62,068 bases of DNA from Chryseobacterium gleum (GTDB taxonomy: Bacteria; Bacteroidota; Bacteroidia; Flavobacteriales_D; Crocinitomicaceae): NCBI GenBank assembly GCA_945882095.1, contig CAMCWF010000012.1, positions 1 through 62,068 of the forward strand, written 5' to 3'. The notes below the pieces were generated by a model that saw only the letters and a list, made by a program, of their open reading frames with translations, had not been told where the DNA came from and did no database searches. Made by a program: the position numbers and the translations under genes. Positions 7,570-15,450 of this stretch are shown piece after piece; position 1 is the stretch's first letter; each line of letters opens with the position of its first letter.

Positions 7570-8967
7570 TTATTTTGAATACCCAAACAGTTCAAAGAAT
7601 TTAATGGCTTGAACGGCTTCGTAGGGCACATCTTCCTCCCAGTTTTTGGCACCAAATTTAATTTTGCTTAGGACATCATCCGACATGATGTGTAGGTTTT
7701 TTTCATCGTAATTCTTGATGGGTGCCATTTTATCATTGACAATCATAAACTCGAGCAATCCTTTGAGTTTTTCAGGGATTTCAAGGTTGTAGATGTCAAG
7801 TAAAGACCCATCTTCAACATCCAAAGCTGGGTACACATACAATTTAACATTGTGACCGAATCCTCTTCCAAACGCTTCCAACAAACCACCCGGTAAATTG
7901 TCATAATACCTTTCGTCAAAAATGGTTGCAAGGTTATATACACCAAGGATTACACCCATAAATTGACCCTTCGCAATGGCAGAAAGGTATTCCACCATTT
8001 TGTAATGTTTCAAATAATTTGATATCATAACGGTATAACCTAATGATCCCAACAACTCTGCCCGGTCCATAAAGTCCTTGTCGGAAATCTTGCCATCCGC
8101 AGTTAAATCCTTCAGGGTTAACTCGACGATTACCTCCACATGATTCGGTTTCACCCTGGGGTCTTCCATGAAACAAACTTTTCCGTTCTCAATCATGTCT
8201 ATGTGGACATTCGTCACGGGTCTAAAGCGTCCACGCATCAACAAGATGTTTTTCTTGTAGAGCGCAGCGGCGGGTTGAAGTACATTTTTAGCAAGGTCAA
8301 ACATCGTTGCATCAGTGATTCCTTTTTTCACCAAATTGAGGGCAACAATTCGGTTGTCTATTTCTTCGAAATCGCCTCCCGAAAACCGCAGCATGTCAAT
8401 TTCCATTCGCTCTCTAGGAAGGCGCATCACCAGGGAAGTAATAAATTCATCCATGTCTTTGATTTGGAAGAACGCGCCATAAATCAAGTTTACGCCTAAA
8501 ATCCCGAGGGCTTCTTGTTGCGCTTTGTTGGAAATGTCATGCATTTTCACGTGAAGGATGATGTCGTTAAACGGCCCTCCAATTTTTGTTTGGTATCGAA
8601 TTCCAAACCACCCTTGTCCTTGGTTGGTTTTATGGTAATTCAAAGATTCAACGGTATTACACAAAGCGAAGAACCTACATTCTTTGTTTTTTTGGGGCAA
8701 CACATTCAACAGTTGTTGACATTCTGCTTCGAGCATGGTTAGGAGGCGCTCTTCGCAAACATATCTTTTGGCAACGCCATACATGGCATCGGACACTTTC
8801 ATATCATAGGCAGATCGTGTAAAGGCTATGGTCCCTGAACTTCCGCCCGCTTTGAAAAAATTCGCAGCCACCTCTTGTCCGGCACCAATTTCAGCAAAAC
8901 AGCCGTAAATGTCTTTGGTAAGGTTAATCTTAAGGGCCTTGTCCTCGGTCGTAAGTTTGTCCAACAT
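7570..8967 (-). CDS. Conserved 465-aa cytosolic protein of unknown function
   Basis: I recognise the family as widespread in Bacteroidota, where it is annotated inconsistently, but I know no established function. There is no signal peptide or membrane segment. The N terminus reads KINLTKDIYGCFAEIGAGQE, followed by a glycine/serine-rich FFKAGGSSGTIA segment that may bind phosphate or nucleotide. A long alpha/beta body follows, with a histidine-asparagine patch (NYHKTNQGQGWFG) and HGVNLIYG-like strands (read here as LGVNLIYGAFF). It starts one base behind the stop of the di-heme enzyme gene, and the regulator follows after 11 bases. Co-transcription with these genes is likely. TonB-receptor or adenylyltransferase labels are not supported by anything visible. 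Confidence 0.7.
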   Translation of the reverse strand: MLDKLTTEDKALKINLTKDIYGCFAEIGAGQEVAANFFKAGGSSGTIAFTRSAYDMKVSDAMYGVAKRYVCEERLLTMLEAECQQLLNVLPQKNKECRFFALCNTVESLNYHKTNQGQGWFGIRYQTKIGGPFNDIILHVKMHDISNKAQQEALGILGVNLIYGAFFQIKDMDEFITSLVMRLPRERMEIDMLRFSGGDFEEIDNRIVALNLVKKGITDATMFDLAKNVLQPAAALYKKNILLMRGRFRPVTNVHIDMIENGKVCFMEDPRVKPNHVEVIVELTLKDLTADGKISDKDFMDRAELLGSLGYTVMISNYLKHYKMVEYLSAIAKGQFMGVILGVYNLATIFDERYYDNLPGGLLEAFGRGFGHNVKLYVYPALDVEDGSLLDIYNLEIPEKLKGLLEFMIVNDKMAPIKNYDEKNLHIMSDDVLSKIKFGAKNWEEDVPYEAVQAIKFFELFGYSK

Positions 8968-8968
8968 C

Positions 8969-10036
8969 TTAATTAGGGTCTTTAAATTTTGGATTGTTAA
9001 TGAATTCAGTATCGGTCAACGTAAGTAAAAATCGTTTGAGGAGGTATTTTTCCTGTGCATCCAGTTGCACCCCTCCTTGACCCGCAAACTCAATTTTTGG
9101 GTCGATGGTAGATGAAATGTGAATGCCTGAAGAATAGTGTTCTATGACTTGGTCGAGGTTTTGAAACCTTCCGTCGTGCATGTAGGGAGCTGAAAGGGCG
9201 ATGTTCCTAAGGGTTGGGACTTTAAACTTACCATGGTCGTTGGGGTTAAGGTTGATTCCTCCGCGTCCCAAATCTGTAAAAGTGAAATCCAAACCATTGT
9301 TGCTAAACTTTTTAATGCGCATCATGGGTCCGTTATGGCAATGAAAGCAGTCCGCGCCGTTCAAACTTTTGAATAAATCATACCCCGCCCATTCTTCCGC
9401 ATCAATGAGTACCAATTGTTCACTTGCGTTCAGGGGGAGGTTGTTTTCAATTTTATACATCACATCGAATTTACTTCCTCCAGAAATCAGGGTGCGAATG
9501 AATTGCGCAATGGCTTTTGCTGCATGTGTAGAATCAAAATCGGCCGTGCCAAATGCGCGAAAAAAGCGATTGCGGTACAACAGGTCCGATTGCAACTCGA
9601 CCATGGCATTTTTCCAAGATTCATGCATTTCTATGGGATTGATCACTGGGTCAAGAATTTGCTTCTCCAAAGAAGATTCTCTCCCGTCCCAAAAAAAGAA
9701 ATCATCCCAACCCAAATTGATGAGCGCCATAGCATTCCGAGTGCCTTTAATTCCATCAATTCCTACCGAATACTTTGCAGAATCTGAAAAAGCAGTGGCC
9801 GGCATGTGACAAGAAGCGCATGCCATATTGTTGTCACCACTCAGCCGTTTTTCATAAAACAAGTACCTGCCCAATTCGACCCCTTCTACCGTCATTGGAT
9901 TATCCGCAGGAATGTTCATTTGAGGAAAATGGGAAGGAATTTCTAGATTATATGGTGTTGGATTGTAGGTTGTTTTGTCTTTTTTACAAGAAAAAACCAG
10001 GGGTAAAAACAGCAAGAAAAAAAGATGCTTTTTCAT
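8969..10036 (-). CDS. Di-heme cytochrome c peroxidase family lipoprotein (MbnH/MauG-like)
   Basis: A 355-aa exported protein with a lipoprotein signal (LPLVFSC, lipidated Cys 17) and two c-type heme sites, CASCH at 73-77 and CFHCH at 230-234, the arrangement of bacterial di-heme peroxidases and MauG. Between them a conserved FFFWDGRESSLEKQ region and a later YMHDGRFQNLDQVIEHY segment are typical of the family. In methanotrophs the homologue MbnH oxidises a tryptophan of its partner MbnP to kynurenine, creating a copper site. The gene overlaps an MbnP-like gene by four bases, so the same partnership is likely. A simple peroxidase role is the alternative. Confidence 0.88.
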   Translation of the reverse strand: MKKHLFFLLFLPLVFSCKKDKTTYNPTPYNLEIPSHFPQMNIPADNPMTVEGVELGRYLFYEKRLSGDNNMACASCHMPATAFSDSAKYSVGIDGIKGTRNAMALINLGWDDFFFWDGRESSLEKQILDPVINPIEMHESWKNAMVELQSDLLYRNRFFRAFGTADFDSTHAAKAIAQFIRTLISGGSKFDVMYKIENNLPLNASEQLVLIDAEEWAGYDLFKSLNGADCFHCHNGPMMRIKKFSNNGLDFTFTDLGRGGINLNPNDHGKFKVPTLRNIALSAPYMHDGRFQNLDQVIEHYSSGIHISSTIDPKIEFAGQGGVQLDAQEKYLLKRFLLTLTDTEFINNPKFKDPN

Positions 10037-10782
10037 TGGGGAGTTAAAGCCGTTAAAAAATTTGAAGCTGCTTTTTGGGTAAGGGCTTGGTATCCTGCTC
10101 CGGAATGTGTGAAATACTCCGTGTTAAGGTTGATGGGTTGGTTGGGATTGAAAAAGAACTGATAGAGGTCCAAATTCAAATAGAAGGCATGCTGATTCGC
10201 TGCAGGAGATTGCCAAACGATGTTTTGAAAATTCATGTTTTGGAGAAAGGCATCGGTTCCTATGTGGTAACTAAAACTCAAATCCAATTGGTCAACACCA
10301 TCAATTAAGGTGTCTGCTTTCCCTTCAATGTTGATGAAAATGTACCCCGGATTCCAACCCCAATGCATGGTTCCTGCATTTGAAATGTTCAAAGGGCTTT
10401 GGTTCGGAAAGGCTGAAGGGTCTTGGTGGTTATACGTTGAGTCGACCCCCAACTTTCCTTGGAGCGAAGGAAAAAGACCATGGTCTTTGTTCACGGAAAG
10501 TAATAGATTACCCTTTTCGCGAAAATCATACAGTCCAACCTCTGCAAAAACATTGTTTTGGTACCCTAACTTCGTTACGTAAAAAAGGATGTCTGTTACT
10601 TTGATTTTATACCCATTGGGTGCCGTGTACACAGAATCAAGAAAGAGAGGCTGGCCATTGTAAACGGGATTAACCAGAATGCTTGAGGTAACTTCAGGCA
10701 CAATTGGATCTGGCGCCTTGTCCTTATCGCAAGCCACTAAAAAAAGTGAAAACAATAAGCAACGAAATATATTTTTATTCAT
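10033..10782 (-). CDS. MbnP-family copper-binding-type lipoprotein
   Basis: The 249-aa product has a lipoprotein signal with Cys 18 (FLVAC). The mature part matches the MbnP pattern: a strand beginning VNPVYNGQPL, a Tyr-rich segment (ITDILFYV-like, here VTDILFYVTKLG), the hallmark MHWGWNPGYIF around residues 140-150, and a second tryptophan in NIVWQSP followed by a histidine. MbnP proteins bind copper outside the cytoplasm after a partner di-heme enzyme modifies a tryptophan. This gene comes first in the train and directly precedes its presumed partner. No methanobactin precursor gene is visible. A -7 element stands only four bases before the ATG. Confidence 0.82.
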   Translation of the reverse strand: MNKNIFRCLLFSLFLVACDKDKAPDPIVPEVTSSILVNPVYNGQPLFLDSVYTAPNGYKIKVTDILFYVTKLGYQNNVFAEVGLYDFREKGNLLLSVNKDHGLFPSLQGKLGVDSTYNHQDPSAFPNQSPLNISNAGTMHWGWNPGYIFINIEGKADTLIDGVDQLDLSFSYHIGTDAFLQNMNFQNIVWQSPAANQHAFYLNLDLYQFFFNPNQPINLNTEYFTHSGAGYQALTQKAASNFLTALTPQ

Positions 10783-10786
10783 ACAA

Positions 10787-10794
10787 CAAAAATA
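10787..10794 (-). promoter_or_regulatory. -7 element TATTTTTG of the mbnP-like gene
   Basis: Exact TAnnTTTG on the minus strand with only four bases between it and the ATG, so the transcript would begin at or very near the start codon. It would drive the six-gene train that runs to 4630. Confidence 0.45.
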
Positions 10795-10840
10795 AGGTAA
10801 TACTGACTAATTTTAATTTTTAAACCTCAATTTTTACGGA

Positions 10841-13800
10841 TTGCAAAAAGAAACCGATATAAAACGACTCAAAGTAATGAGTGCGTCAGCCGGAAGCGGA
10901 AAAACCTATCAACTTGTATTAGAATATTTGGGGATTTTATTGGACTACCAAAAAGATTCAGCAAAATTCAAGCACATTGTGGCCATGACTTTCACAAACA
11001 AAGCGGCCTTTGAAATGAAAGATAGGGTCCTCAAAACCTTGTTTTCCTTAGCGACACATGATGGGTCGAATGGAAAGACGGCAGAAATAGTAACCAAACT
11101 ATCCGAACAGCTTCACGTGGATGGTGTAATGCTTCAAAAAAGAGCCCAGAACACACTGACAGAAATATTGCATTCCTACGAAGATTTTCAAATTTCTACC
11201 ATAGACAAATTCAACCTACGCCTAATTCGTTCATTTAACCGTGATTTAAACCTACCGCAAGAATTTGAGGTCATCATGAATGAAAACGAAATTTTGGAAC
11301 GCGTTATCGACTCCATATTCGGAAAAATCGGGAAGCCTGGGCAGGAGAATTTGACCAAATTAATTGAAAATTACACGCGCAAAAACCTAGACGATGGTGC
11401 CAAATGGAATTTTCGAGACAAACTCATTGATTTCAGTTCTATACTTGGGAAGGAGCGTTACATTCCAATGGTTGCAAAGCTTTTAAAACAAACCTACAAT
11501 GAATCAGATTTAACCGAAGCCAAACATCGCCAAAAAAACTTCATTCAACACGTAAAAGTCATGGCAGATCGAATGGTTTCGAACTACCTCGAACTGAACA
11601 TCGATGTTGAAAAAATTCCAAATAAAAGCAAAACACACAATGCAATCATCGAAACGGCAGGGGTTGAAGAATTTAAACTTGATCGAATTGCCAAACCCTT
11701 GTTTTCTGCAAAATTTATGGAGTACCTAGACGCCGGCTTCAAAGGTGTTTTTCCTCCTGATTTTTGTGATTCACTTTATGAAATTCAAGCCTTTTATGCA
11801 TCCGGCCACATTGAATACATCAAGCTTCAGTACTACACAGACACCTTTTACAACCTTGCATTGCTTCAATATGTTGCCAAGGAAATGGAAGTGGTTCGCA
11901 ACGATGAACAATTCATTCGGATTTCAGAATTTAATACCCTTATCAGTAAATTGGTCTGGGACCAAGTGGTGCCCTACATCTATGAAAAATTAGGAAACAG
12001 GCTCCATCATTTTTTACTTGACGAATTTCAGGACACCTCTAAAATGCAATGGTTAAATCTAATCCCCTTGTTAGAGGAATCCTTATCCAAAGGACACAAA
12101 AACCTCATCGTGGGAGATTCAAAGCAGTCCATTTATCGATTTAACAATGGATTGGCACAGCAGTTTGTGGAATTACCCCGCATCTACAATCCAGACAATG
12201 ATCCGGAAATCGCACGAAAATCTGCCTATTTTGAAACGATGGGTGAGGTAATAAATTTAGAGGAGAATTTTCGCTCTGCCCATGAAATCGTCCATTTTAA
12301 CAACGAAATTTTTAAGGCATTTCTTCCGCGTATACCGTTGGATTCAGTCAATTTTTACAATTCCATACACCAGAACACCGTAAAAAAATTCAAAGGTGTC
12401 GTTTCAATTAAAAGTGAACTCGGTGAAGACTCCGAAGTAGATGTATACACTGAGATACAAGAAATCATTGACCGTTGTGTTTCGGACGGCTTTAAGTTAG
12501 GAGATATCTGCATTTTAAGTGAGAAAAACGTTCAAGGTAATGAAATCGCTCAATTTCTTACGAGCCTCAATTACAAGGTGGTTTCCTCTGATTCCCTTTT
12601 GATTTATTATGATGCACGCATACGTTTGTGCCTATCTTATTTAAGAAGACGGAAAAAACCATCCAACCTCACGGAAGCCAAAAGATTTGCTGAGCTGTAC
12701 CTGCGTTTGAACCACGAAGATGCTGTTTTGAAATACATGGCATTGTTTAAGCCAATATCTCCTCAAGAACCTGACAAACGATTTTTTGATGACCAAGACT
12801 TCATTTGTACCTATTTCAATGCGCCAGATCAATTCTTTTATAAATACGACAACCTGTATGACCTCATAGAGAAATTCTACGCAATGATGAATTGGAAGGA
12901 AACAGAAGATGTGTACTTGCATCATTTTGCGGATGTCTGTTTCAATTACCAAAACGGTAAAAAGGTTGATGTGGAGAGCTTTTTAGACTATTTCGAAGAG
13001 AACAAATTTAAGATTGCCATCCAATTGCCAAAGACAGACGATGCGATTCAAATCATGACCATACATAAATCCAAGGGACTTGAATTTCCTGTGGTTATCA
13101 TCCCAAATCTGAATTTTACAACGGCAAAATCAAAAGGATTTTATTTGATTGATGACGTAGACCAAGTGTATTATCGCATGTTGAAAAAGGACAGCCCCAT
13201 TCCACGGATACGAGAATATACATCGATGGAAATGAACCAAATATTCATGGATAAGTTGAATCTTCTATACGTTGCCCTTACAAGACCCACCCACAGGCTC
13301 TATGGATTCAACCTCTTTGAAAAAGACCAGCTTGGAAACACCCTTCACGATGCATTGCTAGGCTTGTATCCATCTCACCTCGATGGGGATTTGTTACATG
13401 TTAAGATCGGTGAGGAAGCTGCCGTTGAAAGAGCCGTTGAAACGACCGATGTTTTTTACCACGCAGAAGAATTCGGCAACCGTTTGTGGTACCCTGATTT
13501 GGTGGTCGCAGGGAATTTTAGCAATGATGAAATCGGTTTTGGGAAAGGCTTCCATGCCCTTGCGGCGGCTTGTGACGATGCCGACCGATTGTCAGAAACC
13601 TTAGACAACCTCATTGAGGCTTCCATCGTTGAAATGAATGATCGGGATGCTTTATTGGCTTGTGGAACAAAAATGTTTGCCCATGGCCCTTATAAAAGCT
13701 GGATTCAAGAATCAATCAACATTCGAAGTGAAAATTGGATCATTGATACAACCGGAAACTTAGCGAGACCAGATAAAATCATAGAATTACCGGATGCTAT

Positions 13801-13948
13801 GGTTCTTATTGATTTTAAAACAGGAGAACCCAAACCCAATCATACAACACAAATTAAAGCCTACAGCGATTTGCTTTCGAAAATGACGACCAAAGAAATA
13901 AAGCCATATTTGTATTATACCCGTCTGGACGCTTGGCTTGCTTGCTGA
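10841..13948 (+). CDS. UvrD/Rep-family helicase-nuclease, AddA/RecB-like
   Basis: A 1035-aa superfamily-1 helicase for double-strand break processing. Walker A SASAGSGKT stands at residues 14-22, motif II reads LLDEFQDTS near 395, the Walker-type motif III region carries VGDSKQSIYRF, and motif VI reads LLYVALTRPTHRLYG. The C terminus has a PD-(D/E)XK nuclease core: ARPDKIIEL, then VLIDFKTGEP, then QIKAYSDLL. Start: TTG at 10841, or the ATG at 10877 just before the Walker loop; the earlier start gives the more usual lead-in. The end (YLYYTRLDAWLAC) is short and overlaps the convergent gene by 34 bases. The AddB-type partner is not in the window. Confidence 0.88.
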   Translation: MQKETDIKRLKVMSASAGSGKTYQLVLEYLGILLDYQKDSAKFKHIVAMTFTNKAAFEMKDRVLKTLFSLATHDGSNGKTAEIVTKLSEQLHVDGVMLQKRAQNTLTEILHSYEDFQISTIDKFNLRLIRSFNRDLNLPQEFEVIMNENEILERVIDSIFGKIGKPGQENLTKLIENYTRKNLDDGAKWNFRDKLIDFSSILGKERYIPMVAKLLKQTYNESDLTEAKHRQKNFIQHVKVMADRMVSNYLELNIDVEKIPNKSKTHNAIIETAGVEEFKLDRIAKPLFSAKFMEYLDAGFKGVFPPDFCDSLYEIQAFYASGHIEYIKLQYYTDTFYNLALLQYVAKEMEVVRNDEQFIRISEFNTLISKLVWDQVVPYIYEKLGNRLHHFLLDEFQDTSKMQWLNLIPLLEESLSKGHKNLIVGDSKQSIYRFNNGLAQQFVELPRIYNPDNDPEIARKSAYFETMGEVINLEENFRSAHEIVHFNNEIFKAFLPRIPLDSVNFYNSIHQNTVKKFKGVVSIKSELGEDSEVDVYTEIQEIIDRCVSDGFKLGDICILSEKNVQGNEIAQFLTSLNYKVVSSDSLLIYYDARIRLCLSYLRRRKKPSNLTEAKRFAELYLRLNHEDAVLKYMALFKPISPQEPDKRFFDDQDFICTYFNAPDQFFYKYDNLYDLIEKFYAMMNWKETEDVYLHHFADVCFNYQNGKKVDVESFLDYFEENKFKIAIQLPKTDDAIQIMTIHKSKGLEFPVVIIPNLNFTTAKSKGFYLIDDVDQVYYRMLKKDSPIPRIREYTSMEMNQIFMDKLNLLYVALTRPTHRLYGFNLFEKDQLGNTLHDALLGLYPSHLDGDLLHVKIGEEAAVERAVETTDVFYHAEEFGNRLWYPDLVVAGNFSNDEIGFGKGFHALAAACDDADRLSETLDNLIEASIVEMNDRDALLACGTKMFAHGPYKSWIQESINIRSENWIIDTTGNLARPDKIIELPDAMVLIDFKTGEPKPNHTTQIKAYSDLLSKMTTKEIKPYLYYTRLDAWLAC

Positions 13949-14613
13949 GCGATGATTGCAGATTTTACAAAGGTGTAAATAATGGGGTGAGGCAAATCCC
14001 TTGTTGATGAAACCTGTGGGTAAAAAGTAACCGCAAGGAAAAACGTTTGACCTTTCAACGTTATGGCTTCTGGATCATCAAATTGGTTGATGGCTTCCAC
14101 ATCAATGAAACTTCCTTCGAGCTCATTTCTTAGGTTTGGGTACAAACTAAAACGGGTTGCAGATAACTCTTTATTGGTGAAATGGTCATACAGTTTGACA
14201 AAAGCTGGAGACTGAGGTTCAATGATTACATTTTCGAAATAGGCCCCGGTAATTAAATTGTCAGAAATCAACTTTTCACCTGCCTGATTCAAACTGTTTT
14301 TCATGATAAGGTATTCGATAAACAACTTATACCCTTCTCCAGTAATCAAGACGGATTTATTAAGTGCAGTTAGCCTGGCAAAGATTCCGTTTAAAAAAAA
14401 TGGATTTAGAAAAGGACCTGGTGCAATCCAAAATGCATCATATTGATCAAAGAAGGCAATCTTTTGTTGGGCGACTTCTGATACCCGTATCCAATAATAG
14501 TTGACATCAACATCTAAAAAATTGGAGGCGTGATCTAAGGCCAGATTCGTGGCGTGGTGCGCGTTGAAAGTAAAATTGTAATCCCCTATTATTGCAATTT
14601 TTACTGTATGCAT
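13915..14613 (-). CDS. CTP-synthase C-terminal-domain-like protein without catalytic residues
   Basis: A 232-aa stand-alone class I glutamine-amidotransferase-like fold, related to the small family named after the C-terminal region of CTP synthase. Family landmarks are VKIAIIGDYNFT at the start, FDQYDAFWIAPGPF near 55-68, and the end FLAVTFYPQ then LPHPIIYTFVKSA. Where active relatives carry the nucleophile elbow (GTCGGF) this protein has TGEGY (91-95), and the His/Glu pair of the catalytic triad is replaced in FYPQ (197-200). Glutamine hydrolysis is therefore unlikely. A binding or regulatory role is inferred. Its last ten residues overlap the 3' end of the helicase gene on the other strand. 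Confidence 0.75.
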   Translation of the reverse strand: MHTVKIAIIGDYNFTFNAHHATNLALDHASNFLDVDVNYYWIRVSEVAQQKIAFFDQYDAFWIAPGPFLNPFFLNGIFARLTALNKSVLITGEGYKLFIEYLIMKNSLNQAGEKLISDNLITGAYFENVIIEPQSPAFVKLYDHFTNKELSATRFSLYPNLRNELEGSFIDVEAINQFDDPEAITLKGQTFFLAVTFYPQVSSTRDLPHPIIYTFVKSAIIAQQASQASRRV

Positions 14614-14627
14614 TTGCGTATATAAAA

Positions 14628-14649
14628 AATGCCGTTTGTGAACGGCATT
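14628..14649 (-). terminator. Rho-independent terminator behind the lipoprotein gene
   Basis: A perfect 9-bp stem (AATGCCGTT/AACGGCATT) with a four-base loop, followed on the minus strand by a T-rich run (TTTTTTATATA). It stands six bases past the stop of the lipoprotein gene and separates it from the GATase-like gene. Confidence 0.75.
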
Positions 14650-14655
14650 ACATTT

Positions 14656-15291
14656 TTATCTTCTAAACCAACCGTGGTATTTACCATTCTGGATATACAA
14701 CGAATCAAGTAAACTGGTTTGTGGATCAATTCGATACACATAGCAAGAAAAATTACAATCAAAAAAGGAGTAATCACCTGTTCCATCTGATTGTTGTTTG
14801 ATGTTGGTAAACGCTACCGTTTGAGGCATGGGATTGTTTCCTTTAGACAACCAAACCGCTGAGTTGTTATCTGTATAACTTACTTCAAAACCATTGATTG
14901 CTGAATTTGAATAAGATGGAGAAGCGGCTGCTGACGTTAAATGGAAATCATTAAACATGGTTAAGCTAGGCTCTGTATTTGCCGCAACGTCCCAATTCAA
15001 TGCGCCCAATTTAATACGTACACTTAAAGGTTTGTTAGGGGAAAGCATTTCGAACATATAAACCCTTTCGGATGGTTGAGGGGAAGGAGAAATGTAAGTA
15101 TCAGCACCTGTATACCCTTTGTAGCCTTCAACGTTTTGGGTGTATTCAACCTGGGTACCATTGATGTATCCAGAGAAATTAGCATTTAAATTTACAGAAT
15201 TTGTAGGCGGCGGGACCACTTCATGTTCAATACAAGAAGAAAAAGCCAGAAGAAAAATAAAAGCAGAAGCGAAGTAAATTAAATTTTTCAT
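14656..15291 (-). CDS. Lipoprotein of unknown function
   Basis: A 211-aa protein with a lipoprotein signal (FLLAFSSC, Cys 20) and then a low-complexity linker with three prolines (VVPPPTN). The mature domain has beta-rich stretches such as NANFSGYINGTQV and VYMFEMLSP and two cysteines close together near the end (FFDCNFSCYVY), which may form a disulfide. It resembles the small beta-sandwich lipoproteins common in Bacteroidota, but I cannot name a family. It is a single-gene unit: a -7 element lies 16 nt before the ATG and a strong terminator follows. Confidence 0.7.
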   Translation of the reverse strand: MKNLIYFASAFIFLLAFSSCIEHEVVPPPTNSVNLNANFSGYINGTQVEYTQNVEGYKGYTGADTYISPSPQPSERVYMFEMLSPNKPLSVRIKLGALNWDVAANTEPSLTMFNDFHLTSAAASPSYSNSAINGFEVSYTDNNSAVWLSKGNNPMPQTVAFTNIKQQSDGTGDYSFFDCNFSCYVYRIDPQTSLLDSLYIQNGKYHGWFRR

Positions 15292-15307
15292 AGTGTACGA
15301 TTGAATT

Positions 15308-15315
15308 CAAATGTA
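15308..15315 (-). promoter_or_regulatory. -7 element TACATTTG of the lipoprotein gene
   Basis: Exact TAnnTTTG on the minus strand, 16 nt upstream of the lipoprotein ATG and downstream of the tRNA gene. Confidence 0.45.
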
Positions 15316-15372
15316 CGGCTTTAACGCTAAATATACAAAAAAGATGCTTTTGACATTAAAATTTATCTGTAG

Positions 15373-15444
15373 TGACCTCGCCAGGAATCGAACCTGGATC
15401 AAAAGTTTAGGAAACTTCTATTCTATCCATTGAACTACGAAGTC
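15373..15444 (-). tRNA. tRNA-Arg(CCU)
   Basis: On the minus strand the sequence folds as a cloverleaf: acceptor GACTTCG paired with CGAGGTC and discriminator A; anticodon stem GAAGT/ACTTT with loop TTCCTAA, giving anticodon CCT, which reads AGG; and T-arm CCAGG-TTCGATT-CCTGG. No CCA is encoded. It starts seven bases behind the stop of the M14 peptidase gene and may be processed from the same transcript. Confidence 0.93.
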
Positions 15445-15450
15445 CAAAGA

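Noticed and set aside
13915-14613. Selenocysteine at the nucleophile position of the GATase-like protein
   Set aside because: The codon at this position is GAG (Glu), not TGA, and the frame is uninterrupted.
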